Source: Mauremys mutica (taxonomy: Eukaryota > Chordata > Testudines > Geoemydidae). Taken from it: 64,000 bases of DNA. Both the position numbers and the translations under genes were made by a program. Positions within the stretch are counted from its first letter, which is position 1. Each line of letters starts with the position of its first letter. The notes under the pieces were generated by a model. The model saw nothing but the letters and a program-made list of their open reading frames with translations. It was not told the origin of the DNA and searched no databases. This document shows, piece after piece, positions 48,235 through 58,816 of this stretch. The stretch lies in assembly GCF_020497125.1 (NCBI RefSeq), contig NC_059087.1, positions 16,711,925 through 16,775,924 on the forward strand, in the 5' to 3' direction.

Positions 48235-48720
48235 GCCCACAGAAATAGTTTGTAAGGACCTGAGGACTGGAACCCAAGTCTGCAGAGCCAGGTGTGGCTG
48301 ATATTCCCTTAGTCCCACCAGGAGGCCACATAGAGGCCACATAGAGGAGCACTGTGGAGAGTAGGCACCGCAGGAAGTACTGCCCACGAGACTCAGAGTG
48401 ACAGTACCCTGCAGCCCTCTGATTAGCCATGTGCCCCTACTTAACCCCAGGAAGTTGTTTGGGCAACCACACAGACCTTGGCCTGCGGCAACGCCAGACT
48501 TTACCTTGTCTCCTGATTTCTGGTCTCTGACTCCAGCCTGACTTAGACCCCGACTCCTGCCTCCTGATTCTAGGCTTGTACTGCCTCTGATCTCTGGTCT
48601 TCAACCCTGGCCTGACTCTTGTTTACAGGACCTGGCCTTGTAATTCCTCCAACTCCTGCCCAGTGACTCCCATCCCCGGTGGGCAGACCTAAGCCCAGCT
48701 GTGACCGCTTGACAAGACCA
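48235..48720. repeat. GC-rich repeat with TCC/TGA-rich degenerate units
   Basis: A GC-richer block with repeated CTGACTCCAGCCTGA, GACTCCTGCCTCCTGATTC and TCTGATCTCTGGTCTT units, preceded by an 11-bp tandem duplication AGGCCACATAG (48323-48344). The text resembles a turtle LTR or SINE-like repeat. The ends are not resolved. Confidence 0.45.
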
Positions 48721-49724
48721 CCCATTCTCCAGACATTTACATAGGTTTTTTTCCTCAACCCCCCATTCACACTGTAAACGCATATTATAAGCACATTGGT
48801 AGTCCCATTGAAGTCAGTGGGACTACTCGCAATCCAGCAAAGCATGTGAATAAAGAATGGATAACTTGTTATATCAAACGGTTTGATATGATTCTAATGA
48901 CAACTTACCGAACAATTCTGTATCACCTGATTATAAATATTTTAAATTGCTTACATAGTTGGCTTTGCTTTCTTTACAATATATCTGTGTAAGCTGAAGT
49001 AGAAGAAAATTAGTATTGACTTTTATTTTGTTTTTTCAGAATTGAGTGGAGATAGAAAGGAAAAAAAGCTCCGAGTTTCCTTTTTTTTCTTAACTCCCAG
49101 GGTGTTTAGCAGATTCTGTAACAATGAGGATATGTTTGTTTAATATATAAATTGGTAACAGTGGAAAGCTAATTTACATTTGTCATTTATCTTATCTTTA
49201 AGTGTTAAATAAAATAATTTCCAAAAAGCACATACAACTTGCATTGTGCTGTGTATGTAGAGTAAGTGAAGTGTGCCAAGTAAATAATATTAATGCATGT
49301 ACCCAGAAAGAGATTAAAGTAAAGAAAGATGGGTGTTAACATCTGAGGTAAATTCTTTTGTTTACTACTGGATTTGTTTAATAATTAATGTGTTCAATTA
49401 CATCTAAACAGATGCCTGGGTTTTGTAAATGCCACTTTGAATCGGAGGCATCATAAAGTGTCAGTCTTAAAACTCTGTTAGTTGTCAGTGTCCTGGGTTA
49501 TAATTTCCACTCACTACTGGTAGTGGAGATAAAATTCCCTTTCCAATCTAGTATGTAACATGACCCTATATGGATCACACTCTCTATTAAAATAGGACAA
49601 AAGACATTTGCCATCTCTCGTTTGTTTTTTTCAATGAAAGCGTGAGCATTAAGCTTTCATTCCAACCTACATCAAGGAGGATTCAGTATTACAACTTTAT
49701 TTTTCTGTTTGTTTACATACAGGT

Positions 49725-49840
49725 GTAGCGGACTTGGTCCTCCTTTCATGTACACCAGTTTTGCACTGGTAGAACTCACTGACTTCAGTGACATTACTCC
49801 TGATTAACACCAGTATACCTGGGCATAATTGGGTCCAATG
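49725..49840. repeat. possible old repeat with ACACCAGTAT motifs
   Basis: GTACACCAGTTTTGCACTGG, CACTGACTTCAGTGACATTAC and GATTAACACCAGTATACC are self-similar motifs of a widespread sauropsid repeat. It is short and diverged. Confidence 0.35.
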
Positions 49841-50574
49841 AGTCAATATCTGGTAGATAGTTTAAAAAGGAGTTTTGGGAGAGGAAAATTGCAGGCATTG
49901 TAACCATGAAACTTTAAGAGATTGATGTGTGACTGAAACAAAAGTCTAGATGTGACCATATATTGTTCCTTGTGATTTTTTTAAACATAAAGTATTTAAA
50001 GACAAATATCTGCAACTTAAGTTGTTAGTTTGCAAAAATGTGTAGACCTAATGATGCACATTGGATGCATATTAATGGTACATATTATAGGAAAGAGTCT
50101 CTGGATATTTAGGAAAGTCTCTCATTTTTCCATTAAGTCCTTGCAAAAATCTCCTTCATTCTCATGCATTTCAGTGGAGATGAAAGCTGTGTACCTATTT
50201 CTCTCCCTATATATGCTTATTTATAGTTTTGAAATGTTACCAAGTAGGACTAATAAATTTTATGAAATGAATGTTCCATTTTAATTCCCTGAAAGCATGA
50301 GGCGAACAGAAGTAGGTTTTTGTTTGCCTTTCTTGAATTAGTCAGCTTTGTGAAGGCTATATTACTTCCCTTTATTAGCAGAAACAGGCTGATATTTACA
50401 AAAATGTACTTCACCCTCTGATTTCAAAGAAAAGTCTAAATTATCCATTTAAAAAAATAAAAGTAAATCTAGAATCCGTTTGTTTCTTGATTCATTCCTG
50501 TGTTCAGTTGAAATCACTGGTGTCTAAATGTTTTGCTTTGTACAGTGCTGAATGTTTCCATGAACCATTTTTAA

Positions 50575-50854
50575 GGGCTGGTCTACTCTTCAAAGTTCTG
50601 CCACTTTATCTATGGGGGCACAGTTCAAGCAGAAACACCCCCTGTCCCCTGGAATGTAGATGCTATTCTGCCAAAGTGCTTATTGCTGGTGCAGCTTATT
50701 CTAGTTCAGGAACTGAAATAAGCTGTATTGGCATAAGTACCTATATATTAGTGTAACAGCATCTAGTAGGGTTTTTACCAGCATAACTGTTGGCAAAAAA
50801 CCAAACTCCTAATTTACATAGCTACATTGTTAAAACTTAAGTGTAGACTAGCCC
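50575..50854. mobile_element. Harbinger-like MITE with TAA target duplication
   Basis: The left end GGGCTGGTCTAC and the right end GTAGACTAGCCC are inverted repeats (11 of 12), and TAA lies directly on both sides (50572-50574 and 50855-50857). The 280-bp interior has GCTTATTCTAG / GAAATAAGCTG complementary blocks. The ends are close to those of 29829-30722, so it is probably a second member of the same superfamily. Confidence 0.82.
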
Positions 50855-51599
50855 TAAGATATTTTGCATTGTTTACCATGTAAAACCTTCATTTGTGACT
50901 CCTGCTGCTTTGATTTGGTATTCGCCTTCTTTCTACAGCTGTGATTCAAAATCAAGGCGAGGTGATAAGACAAAGAGGGTTGTGGGTGCTCAGTCTCCCC
51001 TAGGAATAATGCCCTCACTGCATCGTATGTGCCTGTGACACAGTGAATAATATGAAAGTAAATATGGAATGGAAAAAGTCTGGGGTGAAATTCAACTCTG
51101 TGTAGAGAGTTGACACCAGGGCTATGTGCCCCTTAAATCCAGTTTAAGCCCTATTTTGAGGTTTTATGTGCTGCATTGGCCTTGCACTGCTCTCTGCACT
51201 GGGGTGGTTTTTTTGTCATAAGTAGATTTGCAAGTTTAATGATATTAACACTTTGTTCAGAGTGAATACTATCATATTGAATCTTTATACTTATAGTTTA
51301 TGTAGATGATTAATGAACACATATCGTATGTCTCCTGTATATTCTATGGCCCAGCAGTTTCAACCGCTCTACCTGTTTTAAATATAACTGCGTTTAGAAA
51401 GGTGGTATAGCTTTCTGTTTTGATAACTGCTGAGTGAGTCCTAACCATGTGGTTATATTGGATTCTCAGAAATGTTGTCAGGTGAGTGATTTCCTCTTTT
51501 CATATTGTTTTATGATTTAATCTTTTGGAAATGTTAATCTGCATGAGCAGTACCCGTAAACTACTCTAACTTGGCTAATAACCATTGTTTCTCTCTAAG

Positions 51600-51783
51600 G
51601 CACTCTTTGGAACTTGTCATCCTATGAGCCCCTGAAGATGGTGATCATTAACCATGGCCTTCAGACACTGACAAACGAGGTGATTATCCCCCATTCCGGA
51701 TGGGAGGGCGAGCCAAATGAGGACTCTAAGCCTCGGGATGCTGAATGGACCACGGTCTTCAAGAACACGTCTGGCTGCTTGCG
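51600..51783 (+). CDS. ARVCF: ARVCF internal exon (armadillo repeats, phase 1-2)
   Basis: Two bases complete the Gly codon from the previous exon. The frame then reads TLWNLSSYEPLKMVIINHGL, QTLTNEVIIPHSGW and KPRDAEWTTVFKNTSGCL, ending with two bases of an Arg codon at donor GCG|GTAAGA. TLWNLSSYEPLKMVI and EWTTVFKNTSGCLR are ARVCF-type sequences in armadillo repeat 3 and the following linker. From memory the family reads GWEREPNED where this exon reads GWEGEPNED, an Arg to Gly change. The length is 184 bases with no stop. The next exon, expected to begin with NVSS, was not found before 64000. Confidence 0.98.
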
Positions 51784-53581
51784 GTAAGATGGATTGTGCT
51801 TCTGTTCTTCGTAGCATCTTAACATGCGTTTAAAAAAGTGGTTTATTTACCCTGACTTTGAAATCAAATATCCTGCCTCTCTTTTTGCATAGGTGCACTT
51901 TGCCACACTGAGCGCCTCTATGGGACGCTCTCGTTTTGCCACAGATTCTCTTGTACTAGAGCCTTGTAAGTGCTGACATTCCAGTCGCATTTGTGAGTGG
52001 TTGGCCATTTGTGTAAGATGGAACATTACATATATATAAATGTTAGCCTTTCCCTTAGTGGGGGCAGTGCTTAAAGAATGGTGATTTCCCGAGTTATATC
52101 CCAAGAAGAAAATGTGCCATTGCAAGCATAGTCATAGGTGCTAGGAATCCAGCTTTAATCAGGTGTGCTGGGATCAGTAGGCTGATTCTGGTCATTTGTC
52201 GAGTCCTTTCCTTAGCTGCCCATTTGAGGGGTTTTTTTTAATGCAAGTTTTCTAAATGATTCAGTTCTTTGACGCTCTTCTTGCACAAGTGGACTTTTAT
52301 TCCCAGCTGGTGAGGGAATGCCTAATATCCGTGTTAGCTCTTTTTTATTGATTTAAGCTAAATCTAGAAGACTTCTGATTCAGATTTATCTGCAAATACC
52401 CCAGGTGAAGATATTGACTAACTTGATTTCAAATTGCTGTGAGTTGAGGAGCTGTTGGATATATATTCTGAACCTGTCAGAGATGCACATTCAATGTAAT
52501 TCATAGGTGTTAGCTTTCGATACGATTTGCCTGCCGAGCATTAAAGAACCAGTTTCCAGTGTTCCCAGTAAAAAAGACCTTTGATTAGGTGGTATTTGCA
52601 TTTCTTAAATCATCCACAACTGGACAGTGCGTGTTAGAACACAGGGTCTGAAAGAGCCCTCGGCACAGCCTGTGAAGACCTAAGGTAGTCACTCTATACA
52701 GAATGTCGGTGACTTTCATTTTGATGTTTTTCCTTGAGGTTTTTGTAAATAGTCTAAGAGATTATACACTGTTAAATTCTTCAATGTTATGGTGAGGTCT
52801 AATAGTTCAAACAAAACTAATCAAGATTCCGTATTGCACCTTCTGCTGCACTGAAGTGTACTTCTGTCACATTTCTACTGATTAATGTATCTTCAAAAAG
52901 TTGCTTCATTTCCGTTCCTTGGGCTTGCGGGCTCTAAATTGCACTAGCTATTCCCATGAGTAACTTCATGAATGCAGAAAGTAATGAAAAGTGTTCTAAA
53001 AGGGCCCATTACTGAACTTATTTGCAGTCCCACTGGAAATGGAGGTCCTTTGAGTAGGATCCAGACATCATAATTTTTCCTTAGCAGTGCCTCACTTTCT
53101 AATGGTTTTGCAAGAAGAAATTAGTTATGATGAGGATAAAAGGATTATCTGAAGGAGTATGAGATTCTCTAATGATTGCAGACAAAAAACTGATCGTTAA
53201 TAGATTAACCTGATCCATGTCATACATTTTCTATTAGCACCTGCAATGCTCTGATCTACTTGAACTTCTGCATTCCAAGTGTGGTTTTTGGTTTTTAAAT
53301 TAAGGTGCTGCTTTTGGAGGAAAAAAACCAAGAATTTTATTTACAGGACCCAGCTTTCTTCAGCATAATGAACATGGGCATACAGAGCTAGTGTAGTGTT
53401 AAGATCTGCTAGCTGCAGAATTCCACCTCACTTTTTAGATAACTAAAGTGGTCCTATTTTAAGAAGCTACTTGAATTGCATTGTGATGGAACTCAGTAAT
53501 AAACATGTGTTGCCTACTGCTAGAGCTGCGCATGAAAACGTATTGCAATCCTCATGTCTACAGTCGTTCTTCTATCACTAT

Positions 53582-53597
53582 TGTGTGTGTGTGTGTG
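53582..53597 (+). repeat. (TG)n microsatellite
   Basis: Eight uninterrupted TG dinucleotides, followed by a short (ATCT)n run and a T-tract. It is a likely polymorphic site. Confidence 0.85.
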
Positions 53598-53849
53598 GGC
53601 GGGAGGTAATATCTATCTATCTTTTTTTTTTTTTTAATTCAGAGAGAGCTAGTCATTGGAAATGCTGAGTATGTGATCCAGAGAATTTGTTCAGGTAAAT
53701 GGGGAAAAATCTGGAACATTTAAAGAAGGCAATTTATCAATCTTTTGTTTTATAAAATTGGTATTGGAATGAATAGCCATTGTGCGGAGAGAGGAGAATT
53801 GTGGTGATAATATAACCATTTGTATCCCATTGCTATCAGGAGGCATTAA

Positions 53850-54015
53850 AGGAGTGGCAGGATGATCCATACGTAGAGCAAAGGATTGGGTGTAAGGAGA
53901 CTTGGGCTCTTTCCAGGCTCTGGGGTTCCCCTTCTGTATTATGTGGGTAATGATACCTATCTTCTGTAAAGCGCTACGAGATCTATGGGTAAAAAGGGCT
54001 ATATAAGAACAAAGT
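53850..54015 (+). mobile_element. MIR-like SINE fragment
   Basis: AAAGGATTGGGTGTAAGGAGACTTGGG, CTGTATTATGTGGGTAATGATACC and GTAAAGCGCTACGAGATCTATGG follow MIR sense order (head, CORE-proximal, 3' tail), with the middle eroded. The ends are approximate. Confidence 0.45.
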
Positions 54016-54811
54016 GGTGTTATGGGTGTTGGAAATCTGTTGGAATCTATAATAAAACTCTCTGCAGCTCATCATTAAATGTATCACCAACATAAGATGG
54101 CTAACGCCAGCAATAAATTGTGATGTTTTTGCTGGCTTACGCTGCAGCCATCTGTTTGACATCCATGTTAAAGCCCCTTTGCCCGCTCTTCTGTTGACGC
54201 AGCAGTTGGTCATAGAAATTCAATTTTTGGTGACTAGAGCTAATTACAGACTGTGACACATGTTTACCATTTGCAGAAATACATGATCTGATTTGTACTT
54301 CGGAGTTTATTCCTCTTGATCATTTGCCAAGCTCACCTTGTCTTCTCTGCAGGTGATTCTGAAGGGAACACTGCACTGCTCTCTGAATGAAGTAACTGAG
54401 AAATGAGCAACTATTTTGACAGAGCTTTTAAAAGTAATTAAGATCACTTGGGCTCAGCAGTGCCAGTGCACAGCATGCGTATTACACATACACAGCTGCT
54501 TTTATTTCAGATTTTTTCAGGAATGTTAATGAAATTTACCAACAAGTGTGGGTGGCTTTGCATCAAACTCCTTGCTTCACTGTGTGAATTGCTGCTATGT
54601 TAGTCCATGCTTTTGCTGATGTTATTTACCTTGCAGTGATCCACAGATGGAGAGGCTGGGGGATTGGTGATATTAGCAGTGATATTGTGCATGATATGTG
54701 CATTGTGTGAGGGAAGGAAGGATACTGTGGTTGAATACCAGTGTTTAGACTAGAGCTAGTGTCTCAGCTGTCACTGTGATTCCAGTGCTGGAGCTGCTTT
54801 TTATTTAGGCC

Positions 54812-55363
54812 TTGCAGCACATGCTACCTACTTCTTCTAACCTTGTGAAGTTTAAAAACAAAACAAACCAAGATAAGGAGCCTTACAATTTAGTGCTAGA
54901 CCTCCCATTCACCAAGCTGGCAGAAATGCTTAAATTAAGCTTGATGTTAGTGTTAGCCATGACTGCCGTAACTGCTGAATCTAAGTCAGTATTTAAGAAA
55001 ACCCAAATGGTGGTGCTAAGAAACATGGGATGTGATAACTGGCAACTTGAGACCAGCAAGAACTATAACGTCCCTCTCTGTCCAGAAGCCTCAATAAAGA
55101 ATCCACTTGATACTTGTTTCACTGAAGTCCTGTCTCTTCTCTGCCATAAATCACATAATTCCTGGACAGCTTGTAACCAGATGAAACACTACTGTGAGCT
55201 ACCAGGGAATACTCAAGATCTTGAAATGCCAAGTAGGGACCAGAGGAAGACAGGGCTTCCTATCAACACTTTTTTGTTGACTTTAGAAACAGATATTTTT
55301 TGTTTTGGGGGGCCGCTTTTACATTCATGGGGCAAGTTCATATTGTTTATATCCCAATATTAG
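54812..55363 (+). other. unexplained 183-codon open reading frame in intron
   Basis: This is the longest open frame outside the exons and the recognised repeats. It is not recognised as any family. An internal Met near residue 39 precedes a hydrophobic stretch (LKLSLMLVLAMTAVTAES) that looks like a signal peptide. After it come several cysteines spaced over about 80 residues (GCDNW, PLCPEA, DTCFTE, LLCHKS, TACNQM, HYCELP). The C-terminal third is less structured. There is no evidence of splicing or a promoter, base composition equals that of the surrounding intron, and it may be a chance frame or a remnant of a secreted-protein pseudogene. Confidence 0.25.
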
Positions 55364-57261
55364 AGTGAAATATGAAAAGCATGTTCCATCCATCACCCTA
55401 ATCCTAGCCACTCTATCTTCACTCTGTGTGCAACCTGTCAACAGTTATGTCTTCGAATGACGAGAAGGAAAACCTCAGATTTCATTCTGTTAATGCAAAA
55501 CTTGACAGTTTACAACACTGTGGCCAGTAACTGGTGTTGCTGCATGCCGCCTATTTCACCAGGAAACTATGTAAAATATTAATGTATTTGTGGAGATGAT
55601 CCTGATTTTTCAGTTCTGTTTTGTTAATCTTCCTCCTGGTCCAAGGAATGATAATGGCCCCATCCCTTGTCAAGCTTCACTTATTGGGTCAGATTCAATA
55701 TCTGATTCCTGAGAGAGGGGTGATCATCATCTGACAGATCAGAATAGTCATAAGCTTTTTGATACTAATCAGGAAGTTGCACAAAATTTGGTAGTTCCCT
55801 TTCACTCTCAACATGGCCACCAGGATAAGGGAATATTGAAAATCTGGGAATGCAAGATGTGCTTAACTTTTTTCCAGGAGTGTTTTTGCTGGACTCTTGA
55901 CCTTCAGAGGCTGTATCTCAGTTTTAAGGAATTTGAGTTTACATAGGGTTAGACTTTGGGATGTTATTTCCATTTTGTCAGTGTATATTTGGAAAACCCC
56001 AGGTAATCCCATTAAGTACTCTGAACCAAGTCCCAATGATCCGAGCAACACTCCTTATTGAGAAGGTTCTATTATAGGGGATATCAATCTATTAAAGTGC
56101 TGTTTGTGAATGAGTATCTCCAGCTTTCTTAAACATGCTTGATGATCTGAGCTGTAGAACACCGAAATATAATCACCAGCCCATTGCAAGCCTCCCTCTT
56201 TGAGCAACGTCAGCCTGATTTGCTCATAAACCAGCAAACCACGGATCTGTTGCTGTCCTTTTCCTAGCTGCAATAAACAATGTACAGCTCTCCTCCCCAA
56301 AAACGTTGTTCTGAAACTATTCTGATATGTGGGGCTGGAGAAGTGGGACTAGGAAGGAAGACAGGAACTTGCCAATAGAACCAGTAATAAACACAGGTGG
56401 TTCTCTTATTTCATTTGGTGTGCACATTTGATGTCCTCAGACTGATTTTTTTCTTTTAGGAGTGTGGAAAAGGAGATGTCTCTCAATTATTGTCTGTCTC
56501 TTTATTATTTAATTTCTGCCTGGTTTTCTAATCCAGAAACATTTGCTTTTAAACTATACTATAATCCAGTTTAAATAATGTTCTGACTTGATATATCTTA
56601 AAAAGGCCATTTAGCAATCCTTCCTTCAACTTTGACTAAGACATTAAGGCTCATTAGTGGAAGGGTACACTCAATGGGATCATTCCATAAGAGAGATGAA
56701 ATTTAGGTTAACCTGCACTCGTTAACTCAGTGCCAGAGACCTTCCATGTTTGTGCTGAATTGTTTCTCTTTGGCTTGTTCAGATAATTCACTGTTTGCTC
56801 TTGGTCAGGGGTGGAAATGTGAGACCTTTCGGTCAGAGAGTGCTGTCACAATCACTTCCTTTTAATACTGTGCTTAATTACCATTCCCCTCTATTAAATT
56901 AGCATTCATTGCAGATATTTTTTCAGTTTTGAAGGGGAGAAGAGTAAAATTTAGTTCCTAAATTGCTGATTTTATAGCATGGATCTTTGTGCTAAACTGA
57001 CCTGATGTCAACAAATATTTAAATTAGTTCACTTGCATAGTAAATAGATGAAAAGTGCTACTTTTCCAGGTTACCATCTGCAGCTTTTCCTGTTAATCCT
57101 TCTACTACATAGAGATTCCTGCTCCCAAACAGCCCCAGGATTCAAAGCCTGGCCATGGATGTACTAGTGCATAAAGAGAGACCCTGCCTACTTGACGTGC
57201 ACCAAAAATGAATTCTCTACAAAACAATCTTGCACAGAATGGCTGTTCACCATGAAGTTAT

Positions 57262-57490
57262 GGAGGAAGGATGGTCCAGCGGTTAAAACACTAGCCTGGG
57301 CTGTAGAAGATCCAGGTTCAGTTCTTGCTCCACAACAAACATCCTATATGACCCTGGGCAAACCATGTCGTGTCTTTCTGCCTCAGTTCCACATCTGTGA
57401 AATGGGGATGAATAGGGAAATACTTTCTCACATTAAAGATTAGAGGCACTGGGATACTATGGTGATGGGGGCTTTCTAAGTACCCAAAGT
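57262..57490 (+). mobile_element. MIR-like tRNA-derived SINE, nearly complete
   Basis: The order is a tRNA-like head (GGATGGTCCAGCGGTTAAAACAC, GATCCAGGTTCAGTTCTTGC), then TATGACCCTGGGCAAACCATG, CCTCAGTTCCACATCTGTGA, AATGGGGATGAATAG, and the tail GAGGCACTGGGATACTATGG. This is the full MIR/CORE-SINE layout. It is the best preserved MIR-like copy in the window. Confidence 0.75.
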
Positions 57491-58420
57491 AGGTAAATGT
57501 TGACAGCCCCCTGCTTTGGAATCAAAATACACAGGAGAATATGGGAGTGTGTATAAATAATACTCTAATCCGTGTACAGTGTTTCAGATGGTGCTGAGAA
57601 AAAGGACTCAGTGGAATGTCATAAATTCTGTATTGTGGCTATATTTTGTTCCGGGTGTATATTTAGTATGTGACAGTTTAACAGTCTTCCTCAAGAAGCC
57701 AGAACATGTTGTAGTACATGAAGATTACCCAGCAGAATTAATTCATTACCATTTGGACCAACAAGTGCAAGAGTAGTGGTAATACAGAATACAATCTGTG
57801 AACCCTGTACCGTTGCCTTAACCTTTTCCTGTACTCCTTTTCTTGGTGTGGGAAACATATTGAGCTACAAAGCTCTGTGGTGATGTCTAGCCTTCCGTAG
57901 AGGGGAGTAGGTCCAGCATGACCCTTTACAATGTGGACCTGTAGAAAAGCTCTGTTCAGAGATCACTGGTTACTAAGTCATGGTGGCACTAACTCTTCAC
58001 CTGTTCAAAGGAAAAATCCTGCTCGAATTGTTCTGTTGGAAAAGTAACAAGGACCATCCGCACTAAATGCGGAAGCTTGGCCTGTACAAGTAACGTTGTA
58101 TAATGAGCACTCGATCCCAACTCCTCAACTTAAGGTTTCCTGGGTGGGAATGCTAACGTAGCCATTTTGGAAACTAGGCTGTAGTGCGTATTCTCCTATC
58201 CCTTTGAGACCCGCTCTATAGCTTGGCTTTTGCTGCCTAGTGAAGGCAGGGGCCAGATCTATAATGTGTCTGTCCTAATTAGTTATTCTGTTACCTTATT
58301 TTTTTTGGCGGGGGAGGATTCTTCTAAGATCACGTCATTTCTTTTACCCACCCACGCCTACCTCTCTCTGGAGTTCGGCAACACTGCAGCATTGGCCAAC
58401 TAAGGGGATAGGTGCTAGAA

Positions 58421-58816
58421 CAAGGGTGACCAACTTGTGGCTCTTCAGAAGTTAATATGTGGCTCCTTGTATAGGCACTGACTCCAGGGCTGGAGCTACA
58501 GGTGCCAACTTTCCAATGTGCCGGGGGCTGCTCACTGCTCAACCCTTGGCTCTGCCACAGGCCCTGCTCCCAGTCCACCCCTTCCCACTCCCTCCCCTGA
58601 GCCTGCAGTGCCCTTGCTCCTCCCCCCCAAGCCTCCTGCACCCCATGAAACAGCTGATTGGGGGGTGCGGGGAGGGAGGAAGGTGCTGATCAGCGGAGCT
58701 GCTGGTGAGTGGGAGGCACTGGGAGTGGGGCGGGGGAGCTGCTGAAGTATTGTGGCTCTTTGGCAATGTACACCTGTAAATTCTGGCTCCTTCTCAGGCT
58801 CAGGTTGGCCACCCCA
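58421..58816. mobile_element. hAT-like non-autonomous element with exact 8-bp target duplication
   Basis: The left end CAAGGGTGACCAACTTGTGGC and the right end GGCTCAGGTTGGCCACCCCA are inverted repeats. TGCTAGAA is present directly on both sides (58413-58420 and 58817-58824), an exact 8-bp duplication as made by hAT transposases. The interior is GC-rich with CTCCCCTGAGCCTGCAGTGCC-like text. Open frames on both strands here are compositional. Confidence 0.9.

Larger units (their letters stand above)
41345..51599 (+). other. ARVCF: ARVCF intron (10.3 kb)
   Basis: The intron is bounded by donor GTCAGT and acceptor TTGTTTCTCTCTAAG. It contains two adjacent MITEs (41460-41906), an old palindromic repeat (43937-44040), a MITE relative (44125-44420), a (TC)n tract (44722-44741), dispersed repeats at 47270-47371, 48095-48225 and 48235-48720, a weak repeat at 49725-49840 and a MITE with TAA duplications (50575-50854). 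The parts 42000-43900 and 44750-47250 are AT-rich with nothing I can name. Confidence 0.85.

Noticed and set aside
54531..54600. Possible next ARVCF exon after a TTTTTTCAG acceptor, starting GAATGTTAATG
   Set aside because: It would give RNVNEIYQQ rather than the expected RNVSS continuation and shows no further similarity to the armadillo domain.
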